A stretch of DNA of 64,000 nt, from contig JAFDWB010000086.1 of assembly GCA_018268675.1 (NCBI GenBank), positions 1 to 64,000 on the forward strand, in the 5' to 3' direction. Positions 43,704 to 52,222 of this stretch are shown here, piece by piece (the first letter of the stretch is position 1; every line of letters begins with the position of its first letter). A model generated the notes under the pieces. The model did not search any database. It was not told the origin of the DNA and was given only the letters and a program-made list of their open reading frames with translations. The translations under genes and the position numbers were made by a program. Source of the DNA: Actinomycetota bacterium. Lineage in GTDB: Bacteria; Actinomycetota; Thermoleophilia; Solirubrobacterales; 70-9.

Positions 43704-44803
43704 CCGCTCTGCACCGGGACGGGCGCGCCGCGCTGGGCCCGCCGGACGAACGCCGCCCCGATCGCCACCAGGGCCAGCACCGACACCACCACCGGCCCCA
43801 CCGCGCCGTTGCCAAAGAGGCTGGTGACGCCGTAGGTGGCCGCGCCGATCAGCGCCGCCGCGGGGAGGGTGAGCACCCAGGCGAAGACGATGTTCCCGGC
43901 CACGCCCCAGCGCACCGCCGAGAGCCGTTTCGCCGCCCCCGCCCCCATCACGCCGCCGTTGATCACGTGCGTGGTCGAGAGCGGGAAACCGAAATGCGTC
44001 GAAGTCAGGATCACGGCCGCCCCCGCCCCCTGCGAGGTGAATCCCTGCGCCGCGTCCATCTTGATGATCCGCGTGCCGGTGGTCTTGATGATCCGCCAGC
44101 CGCCGCTGTAGGTGCCGAGCGCGATCGCGGCGGCCGAGGAGGCGATCACCCAGACCGGCGGGTTGGACCCGGCGGCGAGGCTGCCGTTGGCGATCAGCGC
44201 CAGGGTGATCACGCCCATCGTCTTCTGCGCGTCGTTGGTGCCGTGCGCCAGCGCCAGCATCCCGCCCGAGACCACCTGCCCGTACTTGAAGCCACGGCTC
44301 ACAATCCCCGGGCGTTGCTTCCCGACCACCCGGTAGGCGAGCCCGATCGAGGCACCCGCGGCGACGAAGGCGACCACCGGCGCGATCAGCGCCGGGATCA
44401 GCACCTTGCCGACCAGGCCTTCGGCGATGATCACCTGGAAGCCCGCCGCGGCGACCGCCGAGCCGACCACGCCGCCGATCAGCGCGTGGGACGAGCTCGA
44501 GGGGAGCCCGAGGTACCAGGTGACGAGGTTCCAGGCAATCGCCCCGATCAGCCCGGCGAAGACGATCGTCGGCGTGATCACCCCCGCGTCGACAACGTCG
44601 TTGGCCACCGTCGCGGCCACCGAGATCGAGATGAAGGCGCCGACGAAGTTCAGCAGCGAGGCGATCGCGATCGCCACCTGCGGCCGCGCCGCCCCGGTCG
44701 AGATCGACGTCGCGACGACGTTCGCGGTGTCATGGAAGCCGTTGGTGAAGTCGAAGGCGAGGGCGGTGCCGACGACGAGGACGAGGATCACGTCTGAACT
44801 CAC
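43700..44803 (-). CDS. pit: Low-affinity inorganic phosphate transporter
   Basis: A 367-aa PiT-family permease with about 10 helices and the two inverted family signatures: DFTNGFHDTANVVATSISTG near the N-terminus and LAHGTNDAQKTMGVITLAL in the second half. It moves metal-phosphate with protons. The DUF47 gene upstream is its usual partner. A two-unit PHO-box-like repeat lies 20-40 nt upstream of the start, and a 26-bp inverted repeat lies beyond that. Confidence 0.95.
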   Translation of the reverse strand: MSSDVILVLVVGTALAFDFTNGFHDTANVVATSISTGAARPQVAIAIASLLNFVGAFISISVAATVANDVVDAGVITPTIVFAGLIGAIAWNLVTWYLGLPSSSSHALIGGVVGSAVAAAGFQVIIAEGLVGKVLIPALIAPVVAFVAAGASIGLAYRVVGKQRPGIVSRGFKYGQVVSGGMLALAHGTNDAQKTMGVITLALIANGSLAAGSNPPVWVIASSAAAIALGTYSGGWRIIKTTGTRIIKMDAAQGFTSQGAGAAVILTSTHFGFPLSTTHVINGGVMGAGAAKRLSAVRWGVAGNIVFAWVLTLPAAALIGAATYGVTSLFGNGAVGPVVVSVLALVAIGAAFVRRAQRGAPVPVQSG

Positions 44804-44823
44804 GCCGGAAACCTACTCGGCGC

Positions 44824-44840
44824 GTTTACATCCTTGTTAC
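44824..44840 (-). promoter_or_regulatory. PHO-box-like direct repeat upstream of pit
   Basis: GTTTAC (44824) and TGTTAC (44835) stand 11 nt apart, giving GTAACA and GTAAAC on the coding strand. This is the same pitch as the stronger sites at 58105, 58520 and 50310. With only two units it is the weakest of the set. Confidence 0.45.
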
Positions 44841-44856
44841 AAGACCCCCCCGCCGG

Positions 44857-44978
44857 CCTGACGCGTCCTGGGCTCGTCTGGCAAGGACGCAGGGAGAGAG
44901 CCGAGGGGAGCGCACTCCAGTGCGTGACCCGAGGCGAACGACCGAGGACACCGCCAGACGCGCCCAGGACGCGTCAGG
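44857..44978. repeat. 26-bp inverted repeat with 70-nt loop (family C arms)
   Basis: The arms 44857-44882 and 44953-44978 match with one mismatch and contain GTCCTGGGC, shared with the hairpins at 22628 and 50826. The right arm covers the stop codon of the DUF47 gene (44974-44976). The loop contains a smaller palindrome around CGCACTCCAGTGCG. Confidence 0.85.
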
Positions 44979-45603
44979 AGTTCTTGATCACTATCCCCTC
45001 GAGGATCTGCGCCGCCTTCTCGGTCGAGTCGATCGCCTCCTCGAGCACGCCGAAGATGTCCTTCCAGCGGATCACGACCATCGGGTCGATCGCGTCGGTG
45101 AAGAGGGCCGCCACGGCGTCGCGCGAGATCCGGTCGCCTTCGTTCTCGAGCCGGTGCACCTCGATCCAGTACTGGTCGAGGTCCTTGAACGACGGCAGGT
45201 TCTCCAGCCCCTCGGCGAGCGCCTCGCAGGCCCGCACGAGCACCCCGGTCAGCGCCCCCGCCTGGTCCATCGGCGCCTCCACCTGGTAGAGGCCGAGGAA
45301 ATCGGCCGCCTCCTCGGTGAAGTCGACGATGTCGTCGAGCTGGGTCGCGAGCCCGTAGATGTCCTCGCGGTCGATCGGCGTCACGAAGGTCGTGTTCAGC
45401 CGTTTGATGATTTCGTGGGTGACCTTGTCGCCGCGGTGCTCGGCTTCGACGATCTCCTGGTGGAGGGCCCCCGCGTCGGGCCACTCCCGCATCAGCTGAT
45501 CGAGCAGGCGGGCGGAATGGACGCTGTTTTTCCCCGCCTCGACGAACAGATCGAAGAAGGTCTGATCGTGGGGAAGGAGCGAGAAGCGCGCCACCGCCGG
45601 CAT
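44974..45603 (-). CDS. DUF47 PhoU-like Pit accessory protein
   Basis: A 209-aa all-helical protein of the DUF47/YkaA family, built like PhoU. Two three-helix repeats carry metal-binding acidic motifs: EIVEAEHRGDKVTHEI and EVHRLENEGDRISRD. It is thought to restrain or couple phosphate flux through Pit. It lies between ppk1 (24-nt gap) and pit, so polyphosphate synthesis and Pi uptake are linked. Confidence 0.92.
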   Translation of the reverse strand: MPAVARFSLLPHDQTFFDLFVEAGKNSVHSARLLDQLMREWPDAGALHQEIVEAEHRGDKVTHEIIKRLNTTFVTPIDREDIYGLATQLDDIVDFTEEAADFLGLYQVEAPMDQAGALTGVLVRACEALAEGLENLPSFKDLDQYWIEVHRLENEGDRISRDAVAALFTDAIDPMVVIRWKDIFGVLEEAIDSTEKAAQILEGIVIKNS

Positions 45604-45627
45604 CCTAGTCGCGATCCCCGGTCGGGG

Positions 45628-47763
45628 TCAGCCCGTGGCGCTCGACGTCGCGATCGGGACCCCGGGCGTCGCGCTCGCCAGCTGCTCGGCGGCCCGCGAC
45701 GCGGCCCGCTCGCGCAGTTCCGCCTGCACGTCGCGCCGCGGCTCGCCGTCGGCTCGCGCGATCCGCCTCCACTCGCCGTCCGACGAAAGTTCCCAGGAGT
45801 TCGAGTTGTCGGCGAAGCAGCGCTCCAGCACGTCGATCATCTCCGCCCGCAGCGACGGATCTTCGACCGGCGCCACCAGCTCCACCCGGCTGTCGAGGTT
45901 GCGGGGCATCATGTCGGCGGAGCCCATCAGGACCCGCGTCTCCTCGCCGCGGCGGAAGGTGTAGACGCGCGAGTGCTCGAGGAAGCGGCCGACGATCGAG
46001 ACCACCCGGATGTTCTCCGAGACCCCCGGCACGCCCGGCTTCAGGCAACAGATCCCGCGCACGTTCAGATCGACCCGCACCCCCGCCTGCGAGGCCCGGT
46101 AGAGCGCCCGGATGCACTGGGCGTCGACCAGCGAGTTCATCTTCAGCGCGATCCGCGTCTCCTCCCCTGCCTCGTGCGCGGCGATCGTCGCGTCGATCTC
46201 CTCGACGAAGCGGTCGCGCATCGTCGTCGGCGAGACCAGCATCTTGCGGTAGACGGCCGGCCGCCCGTAACCGGTGAGGAAGTTGAACATCTCGGCGACG
46301 TCGGCGCCGATGTCGGGGTCGGCGGTGAAGAGACCGAAGTCGGTGTAGAGGCGGGCGGTCTTCGCGTGGTAGTTGCCGGTGCCGATGTGGACGTACTCGC
46401 GCACCTGCTGGCCCTCGCGGCGCGCAACCAGGATCGCCTTGACGTGCGTCTTCAGCCCCGGGATCCCGTAGACGACGTGGACCCCGGCCTCCTCCAGGGC
46501 TTTCGCCCAGTGGATGTTCGCCTCCTCGTCGAAGCGCGCTTTCAGCTCCACCATGCAGACCGCCTGCTTGCCGCGTTCGGAGGCCCGGATCAGCGCCGGC
46601 ACCAGCGGCGAGTCGTCGCTGGTCCGGTACACGGTCTGCTTGATCGCCAGCACGTCGGGGTCTTCGACCGCCTGGTCGACGAAGCTTTCGACCGAGGTCG
46701 CGAAGGAGTCGTAGGGGTGGTGGACGAGCAGGTCGGAGCGGCGGATCTCGTGGAAGATGTCGATCGGCTGATCCTCCTCACCCTGCAGCCGCGGCTGGGT
46801 CACCGGCGTCCAGGGCACGTAGCGCAGCTCGGCGTGGCCGGGGATGTCGGCGATCTCGGAGAGGTCGGCGAGGTCGAGCAGGCCCTCGATGTCGTAGACC
46901 TCGCGGTCTTCGAGGCGCAGCGCGCCGATCAGCTCGTGCCGCAGTCGCGGGTTCATGCCGGTGGCGATCTCCAGCCGCACGACCTCGCCGAAGCGCCGCC
47001 GCCGGAGCTCGTCCTGGACCGCCTGCAGCAGGTCGTCGGCCTCGTCTGAGACGGTGAAGTCGGCGTCGCGGGTGACCCGGAAGAAGCCGTAGTCGATGAT
47101 TTCCGTGCCCGGGAAGAGCGCGTCCAGGTTGGCCGCGATCACCTGCTCCAGGGGGACGAAGGTCCCGTCCGCGCCGACCGAGAGGAAGCGCCCGAGCAGC
47201 TCCTTCGGGACCTTCACGCGGGCGACGATCTCGATCTCCGACTCGGGGTCCCGGAGCAGCACCGCGAGGCTCAGCGAGAGGTTCGAGATGTAGGGAAAGG
47301 GGCGGCCGAGGCCGATCACCAGCGGCGTCAGCGCCGGGAAGACCTGCTCGTGGAAGCGGCGGTGGATCTGACGCTGCTCCTCCTCGCCCGCGTCCTCGAG
47401 CGAGACGATGCGGATGTCGTCGCGCTCCAGCGCCGGGCGCAGCTCCCGGTCGAAGCAGGCCTGCAGCCGGCGGTCGAGCTCCAGCACGCGCCGCTGGATG
47501 CGGTCGATCTGATCGCTCGGGCGCAACCCGTCGGGGCCGCGCGCGTCGATCCCGGCGTCGAGCTGGTCGAACAACCCGGCCACCCGCACCATGTAGAACT
47601 CGTCGAGGTTCGAGGCGTAGATCGCGCAGAAGCGCAGGCGCTCGAGCAAGGGCACCGTCTCGTCCTCGGCCAGCTCGAGGACGCGCTGGTTGAACTCCAG
47701 CCAGGAGAGCTCTCGGTTGATGTAGAGAGCGGGGTCGTCGAGGCTGGGGATCGAGGCGGCCAA
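45628..47763 (-). CDS. ppk1: Polyphosphate kinase 1
   Basis: A 711-aa enzyme that polymerises the gamma-phosphate of ATP. The N-terminal domain begins LYINRELSWLEFNQRVLELA. The phospholipase D-like core has the histidines in IPGLKTHVKAIL and YVHIGTGNYHAKTARLYTD, and SADMMPRNLDSRVELV ends the active site. The TTG start at 47763 fits the family length. An in-frame ATG at 47892 would add a proline/arginine-rich stretch lying inside a hairpin and is not favoured. A low-complexity C-terminal tail follows the catalytic domain. Confidence 0.95.
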   Translation of the reverse strand: MAASIPSLDDPALYINRELSWLEFNQRVLELAEDETVPLLERLRFCAIYASNLDEFYMVRVAGLFDQLDAGIDARGPDGLRPSDQIDRIQRRVLELDRRLQACFDRELRPALERDDIRIVSLEDAGEEEQRQIHRRFHEQVFPALTPLVIGLGRPFPYISNLSLSLAVLLRDPESEIEIVARVKVPKELLGRFLSVGADGTFVPLEQVIAANLDALFPGTEIIDYGFFRVTRDADFTVSDEADDLLQAVQDELRRRRFGEVVRLEIATGMNPRLRHELIGALRLEDREVYDIEGLLDLADLSEIADIPGHAELRYVPWTPVTQPRLQGEEDQPIDIFHEIRRSDLLVHHPYDSFATSVESFVDQAVEDPDVLAIKQTVYRTSDDSPLVPALIRASERGKQAVCMVELKARFDEEANIHWAKALEEAGVHVVYGIPGLKTHVKAILVARREGQQVREYVHIGTGNYHAKTARLYTDFGLFTADPDIGADVAEMFNFLTGYGRPAVYRKMLVSPTTMRDRFVEEIDATIAAHEAGEETRIALKMNSLVDAQCIRALYRASQAGVRVDLNVRGICCLKPGVPGVSENIRVVSIVGRFLEHSRVYTFRRGEETRVLMGSADMMPRNLDSRVELVAPVEDPSLRAEMIDVLERCFADNSNSWELSSDGEWRRIARADGEPRRDVQAELRERAASRAAEQLASATPGVPIATSSATG

Positions 47764-47833
47764 GACGACATCGTACTGTGGCCGTGGATCGCTTCGGCGA
47801 GGGGGACGCACGCGCGGAGGGTGCTTGCGCGGG

Positions 47834-47902
47834 GGACGATCGGATGGACCCCCTCTCTCACGAACTGCGGGGAGGTTCGTTCGGGGGTCCATCCGATCGT
47901 CC
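47834..47902. terminator. Perfect 20-bp hairpin between PHP-GT4 and ppk1
   Basis: The arms 47834-47853 and 47883-47902 are exactly complementary, with an inner ACGAAC/GTTCGT stem in the loop. The hairpin starts 22 nt past the PHP-GT4 stop and probably ends that transcript. Confidence 0.75.
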
Positions 47903-47923
47903 ACGGGCGTCTGCCGGGGAACG

Positions 47924-50245
47924 TCAGGCGGCGACGCCGGCCGCTGAGGGGTGGGCTGCCCGGGCGGGTGGGTTTGCTGCGGGCGCGGGTGGGGCTTCGG
48001 GGGCGGTGCGGGTGGAGGTCTCCAGGGCCAGGCGGTAGCCGGCGGCGAGTTGGGACATCGAGCGCTCCCAGGAGCGGGCGCGGGCGGCGCGGGCGGCGGC
48101 GGCGCCGAGCTTCGCACGCATCGCCGGCGAGGCCGCCAGTTGCAGGATCGCCCCGGCGATGTGGTCGGCGTCGGGGCGGCAGAGGAGGCCGGTGTGGCGG
48201 TTCTCGACCAGCGCCGCGGGACCGCCCTCGGCGACCGCGACGACCGGTAGCCCGCTGGCGCCGGCCTCGAGGATCACCTGGCCGTAGGTGTCGGTGACGC
48301 TGCAGAAGAGGAAGGCGTCGGCGCTCGCGTAGGCCACGGCGAGGTCCTCTCCGCCGAGCCAGCCCAGGAAGCTCGCGCCGGCGCCGAGCCGCGCCCGCAG
48401 CTCCGCCTCCTCGGGGCCGCCACCGGCCAGCAGCAGGTGGAGCCGCGGGTCCCTCGCGCGGGCGGCGAGGAAGGCGTCGGCGAGCAGGTCGACCCCCTTC
48501 TCGCGCGAGAGGCGGCCGGCGTAGAGGAGCTTGATCTCGCCCGGGAAGGCGCCGCGGTCGGCCTTCCCGGGGTCGAAGCGGCGGGTGTCCACGCCGCGCT
48601 CCCAGCGCCCGACCTTCGCCCCGTCGACGCCGAGGCCGGCGAGCGAGGCATCGGCCGCAGGGCTCGGCGAGAGGACCCGCGCGGGGGCGTCGTAGAAGGC
48701 GCCGAGACCGGCCTTGACGACCGCCTCCAGCACCCCGTCGGCGCGCAGGCCCGCGTAGGCGGCAAGCTCGGTGTGGTAGCTGGCGAGGAGCGGCACGCCG
48801 GTGATCCGGCTGAGCAGCGTCGCGGCGATGCCGGCCGGGCCGGGGGCGGTGACGTGGACGATGTCGTAGTTGCCCTCGGCGAGCGCCTCGACCAGCTCCG
48901 GGACGGCGGGGACGCCGAGCCGCATGCCCTGATAGATCGGCAGCTCGAGCTCGGTCGCGGCGGGAAGGCGGCGGTCGACCCCGGGGTCGGTGCCGATCAC
49001 GTCGACGTCGAAGCCGGGCACACCGCGCTCGCGGATCTGCTCGATCGTGTGGGTGACGCCGTGCATCGAGCCGATCCCGTCGGCGATCAGCGCGACCCGG
49101 CGGCGGCCCTCCTCGCGGCCCCGCAGCTTTGCTTTCTCGGCGCCGAGGAAGGCGGTCGAGGGCGCGTAGGGGAAGGCCGGGACCAGCGCCTCGAAGAGGC
49201 CGTTGGCGGCGGCGCCGAGATCGCCCGCCTGGAAGGCGACCAGGCCGCCGTCGACGGCGAGCCGCAGACGGCGCTCGTGGCGGCGGCGGGCGCGCCGGTA
49301 GAGGTCGGCGTGGGAGAAGCCGTCGGCCTGCAGGAGGTCGAGCAGCTCGCGGCCGCGGGCGTCGATTCCGACCCCGGCGAGCCAGGCCTCGAGCAGGCAG
49401 CGGGCATCCTCGGGGCCGACGTCGGTGGCCACCTTGCCCTCACGGGCGCTCCCCTCGCGGATCACCCGTTCGGCCATCTTCAGGACCGCGGTCGGGTCGG
49501 GGGCGGTGCCGGGCGCGGCGACCTCGGCCCCGTCGAGGGCGCGGGTGGCAAGCGCCATCGCGGCGTGGGTCCACTTCGCCGCCGATCCCTGTTCGCCCCA
49601 CGCCTCGGCGTGGCCGGCGCGCAGGTGGGCGAGAAACTCTTCCGGCGTGGCAGCGGCGGGCACCGCGGTCCAGGTGCGGCCGATGTCGACGCCGGCATGG
49701 TCGTCGGAGCCGCCGATCCCGATGCCGCCCCGCGTGTCCACGTAGACGGCGGCCGGCATGTTCAGCTCCGCGGCGCGCGACCCGTTGCGAACCTCCCAGA
49801 CCGGGAAGAGCTCGGCGAGCCGCCGCCGATGGCGCCGGGTGAGCGGCGCCGCGACGTAGAAGAAGGGGTGCGCGAGCGCGCAGGCGATCCCGTTCTCGTG
49901 CAGGTATGCGGCACAGGCCTCCACATCGCCGGCGTGGGCCTGCAGCCACTCGTGGTCTCCGGGAGTGATCCCGTAACAGAGGACGTGAACCGCCTGGGGC
50001 TCGCCGGCGAAGCGGGCGGTCAGCTCCTCGGAGACGAAGGTGTCGGGCAGCCCCTCCAACTCCAAGGCCCCCGCGATCGTGTCGTGATCGGTGATCGTGA
50101 CGAAGTCCATCCCCCGCTTCTTCGCCAGCGCGTACACCTCCTGCGGCGGCGTCGCGCACTCGGGCAGCCCGAGGCTCCGCTGGACCCCGAGCCGCGACAG
50201 CTGCGAGGCCGTGGAGTGGCAATGCAGGTCAGCACGGGAAGTCAT
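47924..50245 (-). CDS. PHP-domain phosphoesterase fused to GT4 glycosyltransferase
   Basis: A 773-aa cytoplasmic fusion. Residues 1-270 are a PHP domain with the metal motifs DLHCHST (6-12), TITDHDT, HPFFYV and GSDDHAG in order. A helical linker runs to about 385. Residues 388-745 are a GT-B fold glycosyltransferase (GSMHGVTHTIEQIRERG at the start, YAGRLSREKGVDLLADAFL, EAGASGLPVVAVAEGGP). The C-terminus is Ala/Pro-rich. GT4 enzymes transfer sugars to lipids or glycans, while the PHP half may remove a phosphate. A four-unit PHO-box-like site lies upstream, so a role in phosphate-free glycolipid or wall-polymer synthesis is inferred. Confidence 0.9.
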   Translation of the reverse strand: MTSRADLHCHSTASQLSRLGVQRSLGLPECATPPQEVYALAKKRGMDFVTITDHDTIAGALELEGLPDTFVSEELTARFAGEPQAVHVLCYGITPGDHEWLQAHAGDVEACAAYLHENGIACALAHPFFYVAAPLTRRHRRRLAELFPVWEVRNGSRAAELNMPAAVYVDTRGGIGIGGSDDHAGVDIGRTWTAVPAAATPEEFLAHLRAGHAEAWGEQGSAAKWTHAAMALATRALDGAEVAAPGTAPDPTAVLKMAERVIREGSAREGKVATDVGPEDARCLLEAWLAGVGIDARGRELLDLLQADGFSHADLYRRARRRHERRLRLAVDGGLVAFQAGDLGAAANGLFEALVPAFPYAPSTAFLGAEKAKLRGREEGRRRVALIADGIGSMHGVTHTIEQIRERGVPGFDVDVIGTDPGVDRRLPAATELELPIYQGMRLGVPAVPELVEALAEGNYDIVHVTAPGPAGIAATLLSRITGVPLLASYHTELAAYAGLRADGVLEAVVKAGLGAFYDAPARVLSPSPAADASLAGLGVDGAKVGRWERGVDTRRFDPGKADRGAFPGEIKLLYAGRLSREKGVDLLADAFLAARARDPRLHLLLAGGGPEEAELRARLGAGASFLGWLGGEDLAVAYASADAFLFCSVTDTYGQVILEAGASGLPVVAVAEGGPAALVENRHTGLLCRPDADHIAGAILQLAASPAMRAKLGAAAARAARARSWERSMSQLAAGYRLALETSTRTAPEAPPAPAANPPARAAHPSAAGVAA

Positions 50246-50309
50246 CGGTGTCTCCCTTGTCTCTACTCGTCATCACACCGCCATATTTCGCCATTTGCAG
50301 GGAAAACAT

Positions 50310-50348
50310 GTGAACCTGGTGCAAACGAGGCGTGAACTTTGTGTGATT
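50310..50348 (-). promoter_or_regulatory. Four-unit PHO-box-like site upstream of PHP-GT4
   Basis: Hexamers GTGAAC (50310), GCAAAC (50321), GTGAAC (50332) and GTGATT (50343) lie exactly 11 nt apart, 65-103 nt upstream of the start codon. On the coding strand these are GTTCAC-type units, as in the Streptomyces PhoP consensus. It is the longest array in the window. Confidence 0.65.
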
Positions 50349-50451
50349 TGGGGGTTTGCGGGGAGGGGCGCGGGAAGCCGGCACCCGAAGGACAAGGGAC
50401 GGGCCGTCTGTGGGGAGAGGAAGGGCCCGCACGACGCACCAGGTACCCAGG

Positions 50452-50900
50452 CCCGGTGAGTTCGCAGAAACCCGCCGATAGCGCGGTGAAGTGCCAACTC
50501 GCGGGGACGGGACGGCGCGTGTACGTCGGGAAGGCCGGGGACCTCGTCCCCGTCGGGAGGACGCCCTCCGTCCAGCTGTTCCTTATGCCGGTATATCGGC
50601 CATAAGGAACAGCGGAAGAGGGTCGGCCGAGGAGGGAGGAGGTCGTCACGTTCCTCCCGTCTTCCTCAGATGCCCGGGACGCGCTGCAAGGATTTAGGTC
50701 GCCATAGCGACACCAATCCTTGCAGCGCGTCCCGGGGCCTCGACCCCGGCGCTCCTCTCACAACGGACGGTCACGGAAGTCCGACTTCGCCCCGTCCCTG
50801 TGCCGAGAACCCGACGAACCCTCACGTCCTGGGCGTCTCATGGGGTCACAGCCTGCCAGGACCCCCATGAGACGCCCAGGACGCATCTCGGACGGCCGCA
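50452..50900. repeat. Family B hairpin plus composite hairpin mosaic, copy 2
   Basis: This is the gene-free space 50246-50973. After the PHO-box-like site comes a diverged family B hairpin (50452-50506). The mosaic also found at 22340-22702 follows: family A arms 50572-50587/50601-50615 (one base missing), a 30-bp stem at 50673-50736 with about three mismatches and centre CATA, a GAAGTCCGACTTC stem at about 50764-50799, and family C arms 50826-50847/50860-50882. The linkers are conserved too. No coding potential is seen. Confidence 0.88.
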
Positions 50901-50973
50901 AGCGCGCCGAATCACGCCCCCGGTGCCTCGCGACCGCGCCGGGAGCCCTCGCAGCCTCGGCGAGCGCCGCGCC

Positions 50974-51432
50974 TTACGACCTCGCGGGCTCCGGGTCGGG
51001 GACACCCTCGAAGTGGAGGACCTCCCACAGGTGCCCGTCCGGATCGCTGAAGTAGCCGGAATAGATGCCCCAGGGCCGCTCGTGGGCCTCGCCGTGGATA
51101 GTCGCGCCGGCGTCGCCGGCGAGATCGAGGAGGCGGTCGACCTCGGCGCGGCTGTCGACGAAGTGGCCGATGCTCATGGTGGGCCTCGTGGCGCCGGTCG
51201 GGTCGAGGCCCGCGTCCTTGGCGAGCTCGGCGCGCGGGTAGAGGGAGAGGATCAGGCCGTCGTCGAGGTTGAACATCGCCACCGCGCCGGCGGGGGTCGT
51301 CTCGTCGCCGGCGTACTGGGTCCCGGTGATGCCGTCGGTCGGCAGCCCGAGGCCGTCGCGGTAGAAGGACAGGGAGCGCTCGAGGTCGGCGACCCCAAGC
51401 GTGACGGCATGGATCTTGGCTTTGAACGGCAC
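50974..51432 (-). CDS. VOC-family (glyoxalase-like) protein
   Basis: A 152-aa protein with the VOC double module: KIHAVTLGVADLERSLSFYRDGLG at the start and GYFSDPDGHLWEVLHF at the end. The candidate metal residues are His8 and the late Glu. It resembles YaeR/lactoylglutathione-lyase-like proteins of unknown substrate. It lies 36 nt downstream of an AraC-type regulator gene on the same strand and may be its target. Confidence 0.88.
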   Translation of the reverse strand: MPFKAKIHAVTLGVADLERSLSFYRDGLGLPTDGITGTQYAGDETTPAGAVAMFNLDDGLILSLYPRAELAKDAGLDPTGATRPTMSIGHFVDSRAEVDRLLDLAGDAGATIHGEAHERPWGIYSGYFSDPDGHLWEVLHFEGVPDPEPARS

Positions 51433-51468
51433 GGCGGGCCTCCTGTCGATACGGGGTGAGGCGCGAGC

Positions 51469-52185
51469 CTAGGCGGCGGTGAGCGTCGCGTCTTCCAGGA
51501 ATCGGACAGGCGTCATCCCCGTCAGGCGCCTGACCTCGTCACTCATATGGGCCTGGCCGGCGTACCCCGCCTCCAACGCTCGCCGCGCGAGCGGTCCGTC
51601 CGCGAGCGCCACCAAGCGCCGCAGGCGCGCCACCCGGGCGAGGACCTTCGGCCCGTAGCCGACGGCCGCCACGGTCCGGCGGTGGAGGGTCCGCTCGCTG
51701 ACCCCGAGCTCGGCCGCGACCGCGGCGACGCTCCTTCCCGGCCGGTCCAGCCGCCCGGCGGCCGCGACGACGAGCGCATCGCGCTCGGCACAAGCGTCGA
51801 CGACACCGGCCAACAGCGCCCGCCTCTCCCCCAGCTCCGTCGCGATCAACCGATCCCGCAGCTCCCGCGCCCGCGCCCCCCAGGCCGCCTCCGCCTCCAC
51901 CTCCCGATCGCACAACTCCGACGCCGGGAACCCGAGCACCGCGCCCGCCGCCCCGGGCCGCAGCCGCAACCCGGTCGACCGCCGCCCGGCGGGAAGCGCC
52001 ACGACCCGAGGCCCGGTGTCAGCCCCCGCGATCACGAGCTCGCCCTCGGCGAGAAAGATCAGATCCACGCAGCCGTCCGGCACGACCCGCTGCTCGTGAG
52101 CACGCTCCGGCACCTGTTCCCACAGGCACCCGACGAGATGACGCACGCCCAGAGGCGCCGGAAACTCTCGATAGCCGGTAGACAC
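51469..52185 (-). CDS. AraC-family transcriptional regulator
   Basis: A 238-aa regulator. The N-terminal half resembles the DUF6597 cupin-like sensor (RVVPDGCVDLIFLAEGELVIAG). The C-terminal half has two helix-turn-helix motifs: SVAAVAAELGVSERTLHRR and RALEAGYAGQAHMSDEVRRLTG, ending TPVRFLED. The ligand is unknown. It probably controls itself and the neighbouring VOC gene. Confidence 0.88.
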   Translation of the reverse strand: MSTGYREFPAPLGVRHLVGCLWEQVPERAHEQRVVPDGCVDLIFLAEGELVIAGADTGPRVVALPAGRRSTGLRLRPGAAGAVLGFPASELCDREVEAEAAWGARARELRDRLIATELGERRALLAGVVDACAERDALVVAAAGRLDRPGRSVAAVAAELGVSERTLHRRTVAAVGYGPKVLARVARLRRLVALADGPLARRALEAGYAGQAHMSDEVRRLTGMTPVRFLEDATLTAA

Positions 52186-52222
52186 GGACCACTCCGAGCC
52201 TACCCCGCCCCGAGCCCCCGCG

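Noticed and set aside
47764-47892. ppk1 start at the ATG 47892
   Set aside because: It would place the first codons inside the 20-bp hairpin and add a Pro/Arg-rich stretch not expected in the family. The TTG at 47763 gives the usual N-terminus.
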